DNA of 43,636 nt from Streptomyces flaveolus (GCF_000716535.1 NZ_JNWV01000055.1:1-43636), one strand, 5' to 3'; numbered from the stretch's first letter, positions 14,966 through 24,261 are shown. A program made the numbers and translations. The notes: generated from the sequence alone by a model not told the origin.

Positions 14966-15808
14966 TCAGTTCGCGGAGCGCCGGTCCCGTACCGCCCGCC
15001 ACCGCTCCACCAGCCGCCCGTACGCCTCCCCGGCGGCCGCCCCGTCACCCCGGCGCAGCGCCTCGATCCCGGCCGCCACGTCCGCCGCCGAATGGTCGCC
15101 CTCCAGCTCGCCGGCCGGCAGCACGTGCACCAGGCCGCCGTAGTCCAGCTCCACCAGCGAGCGCGGGTGGAACTCCTCCAGCCAGCGGCCGACGTCCACC
15201 AGGCCGTCGATCAGCGGGCCCTCCTCGACGGCGTCCTTCAGCGTGCGCAGCGCCCGCGCCACCCGGCGCCGGGCCTGCACCATCGGCGTGCGGTAGCGCA
15301 GCACCGGGGGCACGTCGGCGGTCCCCTTGTCGTACCGCCGCTCCTCGTCCGAGACCAGCACGAACCAGTTCAGCGGCACCTGCCAGGTCGCCGTGCGGAT
15401 CCACGGGCGCGCGTCGGGGTTGCGGGCGAGCCAGCGCTCGTAGTCCTGGGCGGCCTGCCGGCGCACCACCGGGGGCAGCACCGCGTCCAGCACCGGCGCG
15501 GGCAACTCCTCCGCCAGCTCCTCCAGGGCCTGCCAGCCGCGCAGCCGGGTCCGCCAGGGGCACACGCAGACCACCCCGTCGACCTCCAGCACGAAGGCGT
15601 CGCCGCTCTCGTGCACCGGCACCGCGATCGGCGGGATGGGCAGCAGGTCGGCCAGGGAGCGACGCAGTTCGTCCTGGTAGGAGGGGCGGTCGGGGCGGCG
15701 GGCGTAGCGCGCCCAGTGCCCGCGCTCCGGCTCCGGGAAGGCGCCCAGCGGCTCGTACACGCGCAGGTACGCGGCATAGGGGACGACCACGGAGGACACC
15801 TTCGGCAC
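14966..15808 (-). CDS. Conserved actinobacterial hypothetical protein
   Basis: 280 aa from GTG 15808 (VPKVSSVVVPYAAYLRVYEP), chosen because GGAGGGAG lies about 7 nt upstream. No membrane segments or known catalytic motif are evident. Aromatic and charged conserved-looking blocks include RGHWARYARRPDRPSYQDEL, VCVCPWRTRLRGWQALEEL and WIRTATWQVPLNWFVLVSDE. It resembles the uncharacterised protein encoded between bldC and vdh in Streptomyces. The protein ends at the 14-bp palindrome 14952-14965. Confidence 0.8.
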   Translation of the reverse strand: MPKVSSVVVPYAAYLRVYEPLGAFPEPERGHWARYARRPDRPSYQDELRRSLADLLPIPPIAVPVHESGDAFVLEVDGVVCVCPWRTRLRGWQALEELAEELPAPVLDAVLPPVVRRQAAQDYERWLARNPDARPWIRTATWQVPLNWFVLVSDEERRYDKGTADVPPVLRYRTPMVQARRRVARALRTLKDAVEEGPLIDGLVDVGRWLEEFHPRSLVELDYGGLVHVLPAGELEGDHSAADVAAGIEALRRGDGAAAGEAYGRLVERWRAVRDRRSAN

Positions 15809-16007
15809 GCCTGCTCCCTCCCCATCGGACCCGGCTCGAAACCACTGCAAATCGTGCCACGCTCATACGTGCACAGCGGGCCCCGGAGAGTGATCCTGAA
15901 CACTGCGCGGATGGTGAGGGAACCGAGGCTCTACGCTCATGCCACGGCTCCCCGCCACCCGTACGGGGACCGACCCCACTCGCCGCTAGTACACAGGAGT
16001 CACCACA

Positions 16008-17114
16008 GTGACCGACGTAACCGGCGCGTCTGCTGATGTCCTGCACGCCCTGTTCCATTCGGACCAGGGCGGCCATGAGCAGGTCGTGCTCTGCCAGGAC
16101 CGCGCCACCGGCCTCAAGGCCGTGATCGCCATCCACTCCACCGCCCTGGGCCCCGCCCTCGGCGGCACGCGCTTCTACCCGTACGCGAACGAGGCCGAGG
16201 CCGTGGCCGACGCCCTCAACCTCGCGCGCGGCATGTCCTACAAGAACGCCATGGCCGGGCTCGACCACGGCGGCGGCAAGGCCGTGATCATCGGCGATCC
16301 GGAGCGCGACAAGACCGAGGAGCTGCTCCTCGCCTACGGCCGCATGGTCGCCTCCCTCGGCGGCCGCTACGTCACCGCGTGCGACGTCGGCACGTACGTG
16401 GCAGACATGGACGTGGTGGCCCGCGAGTGCCGCTGGACCACCGGCCGCTCCCCCGAGAACGGCGGCGCCGGCGACTCCTCCGTGCTCACCGCCTTCGGCG
16501 TCTACCAGGGCATGCGCGCCTCCGCCCAGCACCTGTGGGGCGACCCCTCGCTGCGCGGCCGCAAGGTCGGCATCGCCGGCGTCGGCAAGGTCGGCCGCCA
16601 CCTGGTGAAGCACCTGCGCGACGAGGGCGCGGAGGTCGTGATCACGGACGTGCGCGTGGACGCCGTCCAGCGGATCCTGGAGCAGTACCCCGCGGGGGTG
16701 ACGGCCGTCGCCTCCACCGAGGAGCTGATCCGGGTCGAGGGGCTCGACATCTACGCCCCCTGCGCCCTCGGCGGCGCCCTGAACGACGACACCGTCCCGG
16801 TGCTCACCGCCAGGGTGGTCTGCGGCGCGGCCAACAACCAGCTGGCCCACCCGGGCGTGGAGAAGGACCTCGCCGACCGCGGGATCCTCTACGCGCCGGA
16901 CTACGTGGTGAACGCCGGCGGGGTGATCCAGGTGGCCGACGAGCTGCACGGGTTCGACTTCGACCGGTGCAAGGCGAAGGCGGCGAAGATCTTCGACACC
17001 ACGCTGGCCATATTCGCACGTGCGAAGGAAGACGGGATTCCGCCGGCCGCGGCGGCCGACCGGATCGCCGAGCAGCGGATGGCCGACGCCCGCGCGACCC
17101 TCGCCGCGCGCTGA
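16008..17114 (+). CDS. vdh: Valine (branched-chain amino acid) dehydrogenase
   Basis: 368 aa, Glu/Leu/Phe/Val dehydrogenase family. It oxidatively deaminates valine and other branched-chain amino acids to 2-oxo acids, feeding acyl-CoA precursors for primary and polyketide metabolism. [12 protein letters not shown] and [19 protein letters not shown] carry the substrate-binding glycines and lysines; [15 protein letters not shown] (about 185-198) is the NAD Rossmann loop; [12 protein letters not shown] and [12 protein letters not shown] follow in the usual order. Start GTG with AGGAG 8 nt upstream. Monocistronic. Confidence 0.93.
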   Translation: MTDVTGASADVLHALFHSDQGGHEQVVLCQDRATGLKAVIAIHSTALGPALGGTRFYPYANEAEAVADALNLARGMSYKNAMAGLDHGGGKAVIIGDPERDKTEELLLAYGRMVASLGGRYVTACDVGTYVADMDVVARECRWTTGRSPENGGAGDSSVLTAFGVYQGMRASAQHLWGDPSLRGRKVGIAGVGKVGRHLVKHLRDEGAEVVITDVRVDAVQRILEQYPAGVTAVASTEELIRVEGLDIYAPCALGGALNDDTVPVLTARVVCGAANNQLAHPGVEKDLADRGILYAPDYVVNAGGVIQVADELHGFDFDRCKAKAAKIFDTTLAIFARAKEDGIPPAAAADRIAEQRMADARATLAAR

Positions 17115-17404
17115 GCCGATCGCACACATGAGCGGTACCCGTCGGCGGGAACTTAGAGAGAACTCTCACTTCCACCGGCGGGTCGTTCCCCGATAAGTGG
17201 TTAAAATCGCCACTGACCAGCGAGGACAGGGCGCCTCGAAGGTCCTGGGCACACGCGCGTGCTGCGGGCGACGTACCGTATGGGCGCGGGCTCAGGTACC
17301 GTGGAAGCCCTACGGACCGGCCTCTCCATGGAGAGTCCGTTCCAGATCATGAACGCGTGTCAGACTCTGGGGCCGTCGAGCCCCGTCGTTGAGGGGGTCG
17401 AGCC

Positions 17405-17656
17405 ATGGGGCGCGGCCGGGCCAAGGCCAAGCAGACGAAGGTCGCCCGCCAGCTGAAGTACAACAGCGGCGGGACGGACCTCTCACGCCTGGCCGAGGAG
17501 CTGGGCGCATCGACGTCGAATCAGTCGCCGAACGGCGACCGCTTCACGGACGATGAGCATGACGACGACGACCTGTACTCCCGCTACGCCGACCTCTATG
17601 AGGACGACGACGAGGACGAGGACGAAGGTCCCGCACAGCACCGTCGAGGCGCTTGA
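17405..17656 (+). CDS. DUF3073 domain protein
   Basis: 83 aa: a basic N-terminus MGRGRAKAKQTKVARQLKY, then SRLAEELG, then a long acidic tail rich in Asp/Glu with YSRYADLYEDDDED. This is the compact DUF3073 family of actinobacteria, function unknown. GAGGGGG precedes the ATG. The 290-nt region upstream (17115-17404) holds no gene and should contain its promoter. It is convergent with purM across the terminator at 17676-17702. Confidence 0.9.
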   Translation: MGRGRAKAKQTKVARQLKYNSGGTDLSRLAEELGASTSNQSPNGDRFTDDEHDDDDLYSRYADLYEDDDEDEDEGPAQHRRGA

Positions 17657-17675
17657 CCTTGCATTGAGCACCAGT

Positions 17676-17702
17676 CCGGTCGGTGGCACAGCCACCGACC
17701 GG
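17676..17702. terminator. Bidirectional terminator between the DUF3073 gene and purM
   Basis: Perfect 12-bp arms ccggtcggtggc (17676-17687) and gccaccgaccgg (17691-17702) with a 3-nt loop, between two convergent genes. Confidence 0.8.
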
Positions 17703-17722
17703 CTTCTGTGCTGTCCGCAGGG

Positions 17723-18790
17723 TCAGACCGCGTAGTCGCCGACCAGCTCCGCGCCGGTCGTCTTCTCGCCACGCTCGGTGATCTCACCGGCGACCCAGGC
17801 GTCGACGCCCCGGTCGGCCAGCGTCGCGAGGGCGACCTCCGCGGATTCCTCCGGGACGATCGCGATCATGCCGACGCCCATGTTGAGGGTCTTCTCCAGC
17901 TCCAGGCGCTGGACGTTCCCGGTCTTCCCGACCAGGTCGAAGATCGCGCCCGGGGTCCAGGTGGAGCGGTCGACCACGGCGTGCAGCCCGTCCGGGATCA
18001 CCCGGGCCAGGTTCGCGGCGAGCCCGCCACCGGTGACGTGGCTGAACGCGTGCACCTCGGCCGTGCGGGTCAGCGCCAGGCAGTCCAGCGAGTAGATCTT
18101 CGTGGGCTCCAGCAGTTCCTCGCCGAGGGTGCGGCCCAGCTCCGCGACCTGGGTCTCCAGGGCCATCCCGGCACGGTCCAGCAGGACGTGGCGGACCAGG
18201 GAGTACCCGTTCGAGTGAAGTCCGGAGGACGCCATGGCGATCACGGCGTCACCCGTGCGGATGCGATCCGCGCCGAGCAGCCGGTCCGCCTCCACAACGC
18301 CCGTACCGGCGCCGGCGACGTCGAAGTCGTCCTCGCCCAGCAGGCCGGGGTGTTCGGCCGTCTCACCGCCCACCAGGGCGCATCCGGCCAGCACACAGCC
18401 TTCCGCGATGCCCTTGACGATGGCCGCGACACGCTCGGGGTGCACCTTGCCGACGCAGATGTAGTCGGTCATGAACAGCGGCTCGGCGCCGCACACCACG
18501 ATGTCGTCCATGACCATGGCGACCAGGTCGTGGCCGATGGTGTCGTAGACGCCCATCCGGCGCGCGACGTCGACCTTCGTGCCGACGCCGTCCGTGGCGG
18601 AGGCGAGCAGCGGGCGCTCGTAGCGCTTGAGGGCGGAGGCGTCGAAGAGCCCGGCGAAGCCGCCGAGGCCGCCCAGCACCTCGGGGCGCTGGGTCTTCTT
18701 CACCCACTCCTTCATGAGCTCTACGGCGCGGTCTCCCGCTTCGATGTCGACGCCCGCGGCTGCGTAGCTGGCACCAGTCGTCTCAGACAT
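17723..18790 (-). CDS. purM: Phosphoribosylformylglycinamidine cyclo-ligase (AIR synthetase)
   Basis: 355 aa. Converts FGAM to AIR with ATP, step five of de novo purine synthesis. Family signatures: PLLASATDGVGTKVDVA, HDLVAMVMDDIVVCGAEPLF, GCALVGGETAEHPG, SSGLHSNGYSLVR and VTGGGLAANLARV. Start ATG 18790, 32 nt after purF, so the two form an operon. Coding sequence is intact to the TGA at 17723. Confidence 0.97.
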   Translation of the reverse strand: MSETTGASYAAAGVDIEAGDRAVELMKEWVKKTQRPEVLGGLGGFAGLFDASALKRYERPLLASATDGVGTKVDVARRMGVYDTIGHDLVAMVMDDIVVCGAEPLFMTDYICVGKVHPERVAAIVKGIAEGCVLAGCALVGGETAEHPGLLGEDDFDVAGAGTGVVEADRLLGADRIRTGDAVIAMASSGLHSNGYSLVRHVLLDRAGMALETQVAELGRTLGEELLEPTKIYSLDCLALTRTAEVHAFSHVTGGGLAANLARVIPDGLHAVVDRSTWTPGAIFDLVGKTGNVQRLELEKTLNMGVGMIAIVPEESAEVALATLADRGVDAWVAGEITERGEKTTGAELVGDYAV

Positions 18791-18822
18791 GGGGTGAGAA
18801 CTTTCGTGTCGTACGGCAGAAC

Positions 18823-20352
18823 TTACGGGCGGCGGATCGCGTCGGTCGCCGCGGTCGCGGCCGGACCGGCCGCCAGCTCGGTCTCCAGCAGCTGCTTGCC
18901 GAGCAGCTCCGGGTCCGGCAGCTCCATCGGGTACTCGCCGTCGAAGCAGGCGCGGCACAGGTTCGGCTTGGCGATCGTGGTCGCCTCGATCATGCCGTCG
19001 ATGGAGATGTAGGCGAGCGAGTCGGCGCCAAGGCTGGTGCCGATCTCCTCGATGGTCATGCCGTTGGCGATCAGCTCCGCGCGCGTGGCGAAGTCGATGC
19101 CGAAGAAGCAGGGCCACTTCACGGGCGGGGAGGAGATCCGGATGTGGACCTCGGCGGCGCCCGCCTCGCGGAGCATGCGCACCAGGGCCCGCTGGGTGTT
19201 GCCGCGCACGATCGAGTCGTCCACGACGACCAGGCGCTTGCCCTTGATGACTTCCTTCAGCGGGTTCAGCTTCAGGCGGATGCCCAGCTGGCGGATGGTC
19301 TGCGAGGGCTGGATGAACGTACGGCCGACGTAGGCGTTCTTCACGAGACCCGCGCCGAAGGGGATGCCGGAGGCCTCCGCGTACCCGATGGCGGCCGGAG
19401 TGCCGGACTCCGGGGTCGCTATGACCAGATCGGCCTCTACGGGGGCTTCCTTGGCCAGCCGGCGGCCCATCTCCACACGGGAGAGGTAGACGTTCCGGCC
19501 GGCGATGTCGGTGTCCGGACGGGCCAGGTACACGTACTCGAAGACACAGCCCTTGGGCTTCGCTTCCGCGAATCGGGAGCTGCGCAGGCCGTTCTCGTCG
19601 ATGGCGACGAACTCGCCCGGCTCGATCTCGCGGACGAAGCTGGCGCCGGTGATGTCCAGCGCGGCGGTCTCGGAGGCGACCACCCAGCCGCGCTCCAGCC
19701 GGCCGAGGACCAGCGGGCGGATGCCCTGCGGGTCGCGGGCGGCGTAGAGGGTGTGCTCGTCCATGAAGACGAGCGAGAAGGCGCCCTTGACCCGCGGGAG
19801 CACCGCGTGCGCGGCCTCCTCGATGGTCAGCGGCTTGCCGTCCTCGTCGACCTGGGCGGCCAGCAGGGCCGTCAGCAGGTCGGTGTCGTTGGTGGCCGCG
19901 ACCCGGGTGGAGCGGCTGTTGTTGTCGTTGGGCAGGTCGGCGACCATCTCGGCGAGCTGCGCCGTGTTGACCAGGTTGCCGTTGTGGCCGAGCGCGATCG
20001 AACCGTGCGCGGTGGCGCGGAACGTCGGCTGGGCGTTCTCCCACACGGAGGCCCCGGTGGTCGAGTAGCGGGCGTGTCCGACCGCGATGTGACCCTGGAG
20101 CGAACCGAGCGAGGTCTCGTCGAAGACCTGGGAGACCAGGCCCATGTCCTTGAAGACGAGGATCTGGGAGCCGTTGCTGACCGCGATTCCCGCGGATTCC
20201 TGACCCCGGTGCTGGAGGGCGTAGAGCCCGAAGTACGTGAGCTTTGCGACCTCTTCACCCGGAGCCCAGACGCCGAAGACGCCGCAAGCGTCCTGGGGGC
20301 CCTTCTCGCCGGGAAGCAGATCGTGATTGAGTCGACCGTCACCACGTGGCAC
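18823..20352 (-). CDS. purF: Amidophosphoribosyltransferase
   Basis: 509 aa. Makes phosphoribosylamine from PRPP and glutamine, the committed step of purine synthesis. A short propeptide precedes Cys23 (QDACGVFGV), which should become the N-terminal catalytic cysteine after cleavage, as in Bacillus-type PurF. The glutaminase half shows YALQHRGQESAG and GHNGNL; the phosphoribosyltransferase half shows VVVDDSIVRGNT (PRPP motif). Cysteines near the C-terminus (LCRACFDGEYP) agree with the Fe-S type. It is first gene of purF-purM; the 200 nt upstream (20353-20553) carry no gene and should hold its promoter. Confidence 0.97.
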   Translation of the reverse strand: MPRGDGRLNHDLLPGEKGPQDACGVFGVWAPGEEVAKLTYFGLYALQHRGQESAGIAVSNGSQILVFKDMGLVSQVFDETSLGSLQGHIAVGHARYSTTGASVWENAQPTFRATAHGSIALGHNGNLVNTAQLAEMVADLPNDNNSRSTRVAATNDTDLLTALLAAQVDEDGKPLTIEEAAHAVLPRVKGAFSLVFMDEHTLYAARDPQGIRPLVLGRLERGWVVASETAALDITGASFVREIEPGEFVAIDENGLRSSRFAEAKPKGCVFEYVYLARPDTDIAGRNVYLSRVEMGRRLAKEAPVEADLVIATPESGTPAAIGYAEASGIPFGAGLVKNAYVGRTFIQPSQTIRQLGIRLKLNPLKEVIKGKRLVVVDDSIVRGNTQRALVRMLREAGAAEVHIRISSPPVKWPCFFGIDFATRAELIANGMTIEEIGTSLGADSLAYISIDGMIEATTIAKPNLCRACFDGEYPMELPDPELLGKQLLETELAAGPAATAATDAIRRP

Positions 20353-20553
20353 GCCACCGAGTGTAGGCGAGGTCGACCACTGGTCCGAATTGGGGATGCG
20401 CGCCCGTAACCGGCCGGGCGGTCTGGATCACCTTGGGTGATTCCGCGTTTGCCCTGGTCACGGCGGTGCTTCACCAGCCGCCGGGGGCTCCGGACGGGTC
20501 GTACGGGCCGGTCACGGGCGTCTTCGCCGTATTCGTGAGTGAGGTGTCGCACA

Positions 20554-21009
20554 TCAGCCGGGGGTGCTCCGGCTGAGGTGGACGCGGTCGCCGTCGCCGT
20601 CGGTGAGCGTCGCCTTCCCGGTGTCGGTCTTGGCGGTGAGCGTGCCGGTGGTGAGGATGCGCGCGAGGGCGCGCTCGAAGTCCATGCGCTCCTGGCCGCA
20701 GGCCATCCTGGTCGTGCGCAGGTCACCGATGGTGATGCGGTCCCCGCGCACGGTGGCGCGGGCGCTGAAGTGGTTGCAGCCCAGGTTGCCGGCCGCCTTG
20801 CCGTCCTCGTCGATGCGGAGGCGGGCGGTGGCGGGCGCCTGCCGGGTGGTGGAGCCGACGGTGATGCCGTCGACCCGCCAGTCGATCCCGGTCACCGGCT
20901 GCTGGACGCTCACCGCTCCACTGTCCGCCTTCTCGCCGCCACAGGCCACCGTGAACGGGAGAAGCACGGCGGCCACCGCCAGGGTCACGCGTTGCTTGTA
21001 CCGGTTCAT
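20554..21009 (-). CDS. META-domain lipoprotein
   Basis: 151 aa. A signal sequence RVTLAVAAVLLPFTVAC ends at a lipobox-like TVAC (Cys23), so it is probably lipid-anchored outside the membrane. The remainder fits a META/HslJ-type domain: WRVDGITVGS, GNLGCNHFSARATV, ITIGDLRTTRMAC, DFERALARIL. The two cysteines in GCNHF and RMACGQE are typical of the family. Function unknown. It is followed by purF-purM but is separated by 200 nt. Confidence 0.85.
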   Translation of the reverse strand: MNRYKQRVTLAVAAVLLPFTVACGGEKADSGAVSVQQPVTGIDWRVDGITVGSTTRQAPATARLRIDEDGKAAGNLGCNHFSARATVRGDRITIGDLRTTRMACGQERMDFERALARILTTGTLTAKTDTGKATLTDGDGDRVHLSRSTPG

Positions 21010-21045
21010 GGTGATTCGACGTACGCGGGCGGGCCCGGGTTCCGG

Positions 21046-21843
21046 CTACGACATGACCGGCAGCAGCTCCCCGATGTCCGCCCGCTCCCCGCTCGCGCTG
21101 ACCTTGGCGGCGGCCAGCGCGTCCGCCCAGGCGGTCCGGCCGGTGGCGAGCCGCATCCAGGTCAGCGGGTCGGTCTCCACGACGTTGGGCGGGGTGCCCC
21201 GGGTGTGCCGGGGGCCCTCGACGCACTGCACCACCGCGTACGGCGGCACCCGCACCTCGGTGGAGCCGCCCGGCGCCTTCACGGCGAGGGCGTCGGCGAG
21301 CAGCCGGGTGGTGGCGGCCAGGGCCTGCCGGTCGTACGGCACCTCCAGGCCGGGGACGGCGGCGTTCAGGTCGTCGGTGTGGACGACGAGTTCGAGGGCG
21401 CGGGTGACGAGGTAGTCGTCCAGCGGCAGGGCTCCCGCACTGGTGTCCAGCAGCCGGCCGCCGGGGTGCTCGTCCAGCAGGGCGCGCAGGCTCCGGTCGA
21501 TGTCGGCGAGGTAGGCGCCGGGGTCCGGGTGGGCGGCGGTGAGGCCCCGGGTGAAGTCGGCGATGGCGCCGGCGCGCGACCCGGTGGAGAACGGCCACTC
21601 GACCACGGTGACGGTCTGCCGGGGCGGGGCGGGCCGCTCCAGGGCCCGGTGGACGGCGGTGACCGCCATGCCGATGTGTGCGATCAGGTCCCGTACGGTC
21701 CAGGCGCCGAGCCGGGTGGGGAGCTCCAACTGCTCGGGGCCGAGGGTGCGGACGGCGTCCCGTACGTGCGTGAGCTGGGCGAGGACCGCCTTACGGGTCT
21801 TCGCGGGGTCGTAGGTCCTGGTGCGCTTCTTGGCCGTGGGCAT
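21046..21843 (-). CDS. Maleylpyruvate isomerase-family, mycothiol-dependent-type protein (DinB/MDMPI + SCP2-like)
   Basis: 265 aa. The N-terminal four-helix DinB-like domain has LGAWTVRDLIAHIG (a metal His position) and later ELVVHTDDLNAA, also with a candidate metal-binding His; the C-terminal part (about 185-260) resembles the small sterol-carrier-like domain these proteins carry (VETDPLTWMRLATGRTAWADAL). The family uses mycothiol as cofactor in actinobacteria; the substrate here is unknown. Confidence 0.82.
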   Translation of the reverse strand: MPTAKKRTRTYDPAKTRKAVLAQLTHVRDAVRTLGPEQLELPTRLGAWTVRDLIAHIGMAVTAVHRALERPAPPRQTVTVVEWPFSTGSRAGAIADFTRGLTAAHPDPGAYLADIDRSLRALLDEHPGGRLLDTSAGALPLDDYLVTRALELVVHTDDLNAAVPGLEVPYDRQALAATTRLLADALAVKAPGGSTEVRVPPYAVVQCVEGPRHTRGTPPNVVETDPLTWMRLATGRTAWADALAAAKVSASGERADIGELLPVMS

Positions 21844-21885
21844 GGCGGTGACCCTATTCGGTGACCCTGTTCACGGGCGCGGAAT

Positions 21886-23061
21886 TCACGGTCGCAGCTT
21901 CACCGCGAGCGAGTAGAGACGGGTGATCTGGTCGTCGCTGTCGTTGTCGTCGGAGACCAGGTAAAGCGGGTGCCAGCCTTTGTAGCGGCCGGACGTCCAG
22001 GGGGTGCCGAGGGCCATGCCCTCGACGTTGTCGAGGAGCGGGTACTGGGCGGACGAGGCCGGGACGGCGACCTGGCCGCGACCGCCCACGGGGCAGGTGG
22101 CCAGGTCGACGACCAGTTCGTCGGCGGCGAAGATCTTCGGCGGCTGGTGCCACAGGGAGGTCAGTGCCGTGACGTTCTGGGCGTGGGCGAGGGAGAGCTG
22201 GACGATCCGAATCTCCGAGCCCAGTCCGGCGGTGTACTGGCGTTCCAGCGCGAGCAGGTCGCCGTCGTCGTCGATGGCGTTCAGCTCGGACAGGTACATG
22301 CCGTCATCGGCCATGAACGCGTACTGCCCGTCCGGGACGTAGGCGCCGCCGGCCCTTCCGGTGTAGCGCTGGATGCGGATGATGCCCCGGCCGCGCTGGT
22401 CGCCGTCCTTCGCCAGGGGTGCCTCCCAGCCGGCGTACAGATGGCGGCCGTCCGGGGAGACGGCCAGCGACTCGATGCTGCGGCCCGTCTGCGCGGCGCC
22501 CTGGGGCCAGAAGCGCAGTTCCTTCGGGATGGGTAAGTCCTTGCCGACCTGCCGGCCGGTGGCGATGTCGAAGCGGCGGATGGCCGGGCCGGTCTCGGAG
22601 GCGATCAGCATGGTCCTGCCGCCCTTCTCGATGACCATGCCCTCGCCGTCGTACCAGTCGCCGTCGATCGGGAACTTCGTGCCGTCGGCGCGGAGAAGCG
22701 GCACCGACTTGTCGGGGACGGGGTCCAGCTTCGAGGGGGATCCGAGGGTGAGCGGCCAGACCCGGCCCGGGGAGTTGTCGGCGAGGGCCAGCGCCCTGAC
22801 GTCCTTGCCCTGCGAGACCAGGGCCAGGGCGGACAGGCCCGTTATCTTCTCGTAGTAGACGTTCTCCTTGTTCAGGGCGTCGGAGTGGTCGAGGAGCACG
22901 GCGCGGGGGGCCGCCGGGTCGGACGGCGAGGGGACCGCGCAGGGACCGGCGGCGGCCGCCGGGTGGATGTCGTGCCACCAGTCGACGAGGGGCGGGACGC
23001 CCAGGCCGAGGGCGAGCCCCAGGACGCCCGCCGTCAGCGACAGGACCGGGGTGCGGACGCG
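21886..23061 (-). pseudogene. Membrane-anchored phytase-like (esterase-like) domain, C-terminal part of the frameshifted caspase gene
   Basis: This frame is coding from just after a TAG (23062-23064) to the TGA at 21886, but has no start codon before GTG 22899, which lacks a ribosome-binding site and would discard the membrane helix. The protein reads TPVLSLTAGVLGLALGLGV (one membrane segment), a Pro/Ala linker, then about 330 residues of phytase-like propeller: KITGLSALALVSQ, DGEGMVIEKGG, GRSIESLAVSPDG, and DNVEGMALGTPW...LYLVSDDNDSDDQITRLYSLAV, which matches the end of the phytase-like family. Removing one A (minus strand) at 23063 turns TGG-CTA-GCG into TGG-CTG-CGC-GTC and fuses it to the caspase frame. 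Either a real mutation or a sequencing error; a separate gene is less likely. Confidence 0.7.
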
Positions 23062-23914
23062 CTAGCCAGCGGGTGGGCGGGGGTTGTTGCACAGGCCGGG
23101 ACCAGCGGGACCGTACGGCGGCGTTGCGGACGAAGCCGAGGGCGCCGACGCCGTTGCTGTCCTGGTCCTGTGGTTCCTGCGGCACCTCGGGCTTGAGGGT
23201 GAGGATGCGCTTCTTGACCTCCACGAAGAGGTCGTGCAGGCCCAGCATCTCCGGGCCGTCGGGAAGCCCCTCGCGCATGACGTCGACCAGGGCGCCGGTG
23301 AACAGGGTGCAGCGCTTGGGGTCGGGGGCGTGCGAGGGCCGGTCGCGCGGCCCGGACGTCATGACGTAGGAGCCTTCGACGTCCTTCAGCGTCGACACGG
23401 CCATCTCGACGACGTGCCGGTGGCCGTCCGTCATCTCGGTCAGCACCTGGCCGCTGTAGCAGCAGTCCAGGATCAGCACCCGGCGCAGCGCGGAACCGGT
23501 GTCGCGGATGGCGCGGCGGACGTCGCCGGACCGGACACAGGTGTCCGGCTGGTCCTCGACCGAGTCGGGCAGGGTGAGCAGCAGTTGTTGCTGTTCGTGG
23601 CGGTCCTTCAGGCCGTGACCGGCGTAGTAGACGATCAGCGTGTCCTCGGCGAGCGCGGCGGCCTCCCGGATCGGGCGGACCAGCTCGGCCGGTGAGGCCG
23701 GGTTGGAAACCGTGCGGATCCGCCGGCCGTCGTCAGGGATGCCCCAGATGTCCGGGTCCGTGAGCACGGCCTGGAGTTCCGTGAGGTTGAGCCTGACGCT
23801 GCGCAGCGGGTCCAGGTGCGCGTAGTCGTCCACGCCGATCAGGACACAGGCGGATCGCTCCGGGTCGATCCGGCCGAAACTCTCGACCGTCCCGGGGTCC
23901 TCGGCGTCGGTCAC
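22304..23914 (-). CDS. Caspase-family peptidase, EACC1-associated type (C-terminus scrambled by a frameshift)
   Basis: Start GTG 23914 overlaps the EACC1 stop as GTGA. Residues 20-250 form a peptidase C14/metacaspase-like domain: RSACVLIGVDDYAHL (first strand), DTLIVYYAGHG with catalytic His100, and RVLILDCCYSG with catalytic Cys152; EGSYVMTSGPRD and LFTGALVDVM follow. The recognisable sequence ends around TRWL (codons near 23063). Beyond that the open frame continues to 22304 as Arg/Pro-rich text that is just the wrong frame of the phytase-like domain. The intended product was probably one protein of about 675 residues: caspase, one membrane helix, propeller. Caspases coupled to EACC1 belong to predicted conflict/programmed-death systems of multicellular bacteria; the target is unknown. 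Confidence 0.82.
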   Translation of the reverse strand: MTDAEDPGTVESFGRIDPERSACVLIGVDDYAHLDPLRSVRLNLTELQAVLTDPDIWGIPDDGRRIRTVSNPASPAELVRPIREAAALAEDTLIVYYAGHGLKDRHEQQQLLLTLPDSVEDQPDTCVRSGDVRRAIRDTGSALRRVLILDCCYSGQVLTEMTDGHRHVVEMAVSTLKDVEGSYVMTSGPRDRPSHAPDPKRCTLFTGALVDVMREGLPDGPEMLGLHDLFVEVKKRILTLKPEVPQEPQDQDSNGVGALGFVRNAAVRSRWSRPVQQPPPTRWLARPHPGPVADGGRPGARPRPGRPAPRRLVARHPPGGRRRSLRGPLAVRPGGPPRRAPRPLRRPEQGERLLREDNGPVRPGPGLAGQGRQGAGPRRQLPGPGLAAHPRIPLEAGPRPRQVGAASPRRRHEVPDRRRLVRRRGHGHREGRQDHADRLRDRPGHPPLRHRHRPAGRQGLTHPEGTALLAPGRRADGPQHRVAGRLPGRPPSVRRLGGTPGEGRRPARPGHHPHPALHRKGRRRLRPGRAVRVHGR

Positions 23915-24261
23915 CGCGGCTCCCCGTCCGCGTCGTCGCCGGCCTGCCCGAAGCCGCGCAGCAGCTCGGCCACCTGGTCGGGGTCGGCCCCGGTGATGTC
24001 TATGGTGACACGGGCCCGCGGCCGGAAACTCCGCCGCCAGGCCAGGTAGGACAGCTGGAGCTGCCCCAGGCCGCTGGCGGCGGACAGCACCGCGAGGACC
24101 AGGTCGACACCCGGGCCCATCCGCCCGGTGCCCGAGCCGGCTTCGGCGACCCGGGTCACCCGGACCTGGCCGCGCAGGGCGCGGTCGGCCGCCAGCCAGT
24201 CGTACAGGGACAGCAGTTCTTCCTCGCGTGCGGCTCCGGCCGCCTCGAACCTGATCTCCAT
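23911..24261 (-). CDS. EACC1 (effector-associated constant component 1)-like protein
   Basis: 116 aa. N-terminal LLSLYDWLAADRALRGQVRV, a central hydrophobic helix VDLVLAVLSAASGLGQLQLSYLAW and a strand-rich end FRPRARVTIDITGADPDQVAELL fit the small EACC1 proteins that accompany diverse effectors (caspases, trypsins and others) in actinobacterial conflict systems. It is directly upstream of, and overlaps by 4 nt, the caspase gene, which is the arrangement that named the group. GGGGGAG precedes the ATG. Its biochemical role is thought to be as adaptor or sensor; this is not proven. Confidence 0.78.
   Translation of the reverse strand: MEIRFEAAGAAREEELLSLYDWLAADRALRGQVRVTRVAEAGSGTGRMGPGVDLVLAVLSAASGLGQLQLSYLAWRRSFRPRARVTIDITGADPDQVAELLRGFGQAGDDADGEPR

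Noticed and set aside
18791..20044. Upstream in-frame extension of purM to 20044
   Set aside because: Out-of-frame reading of purF; purM starts at ATG 18790.
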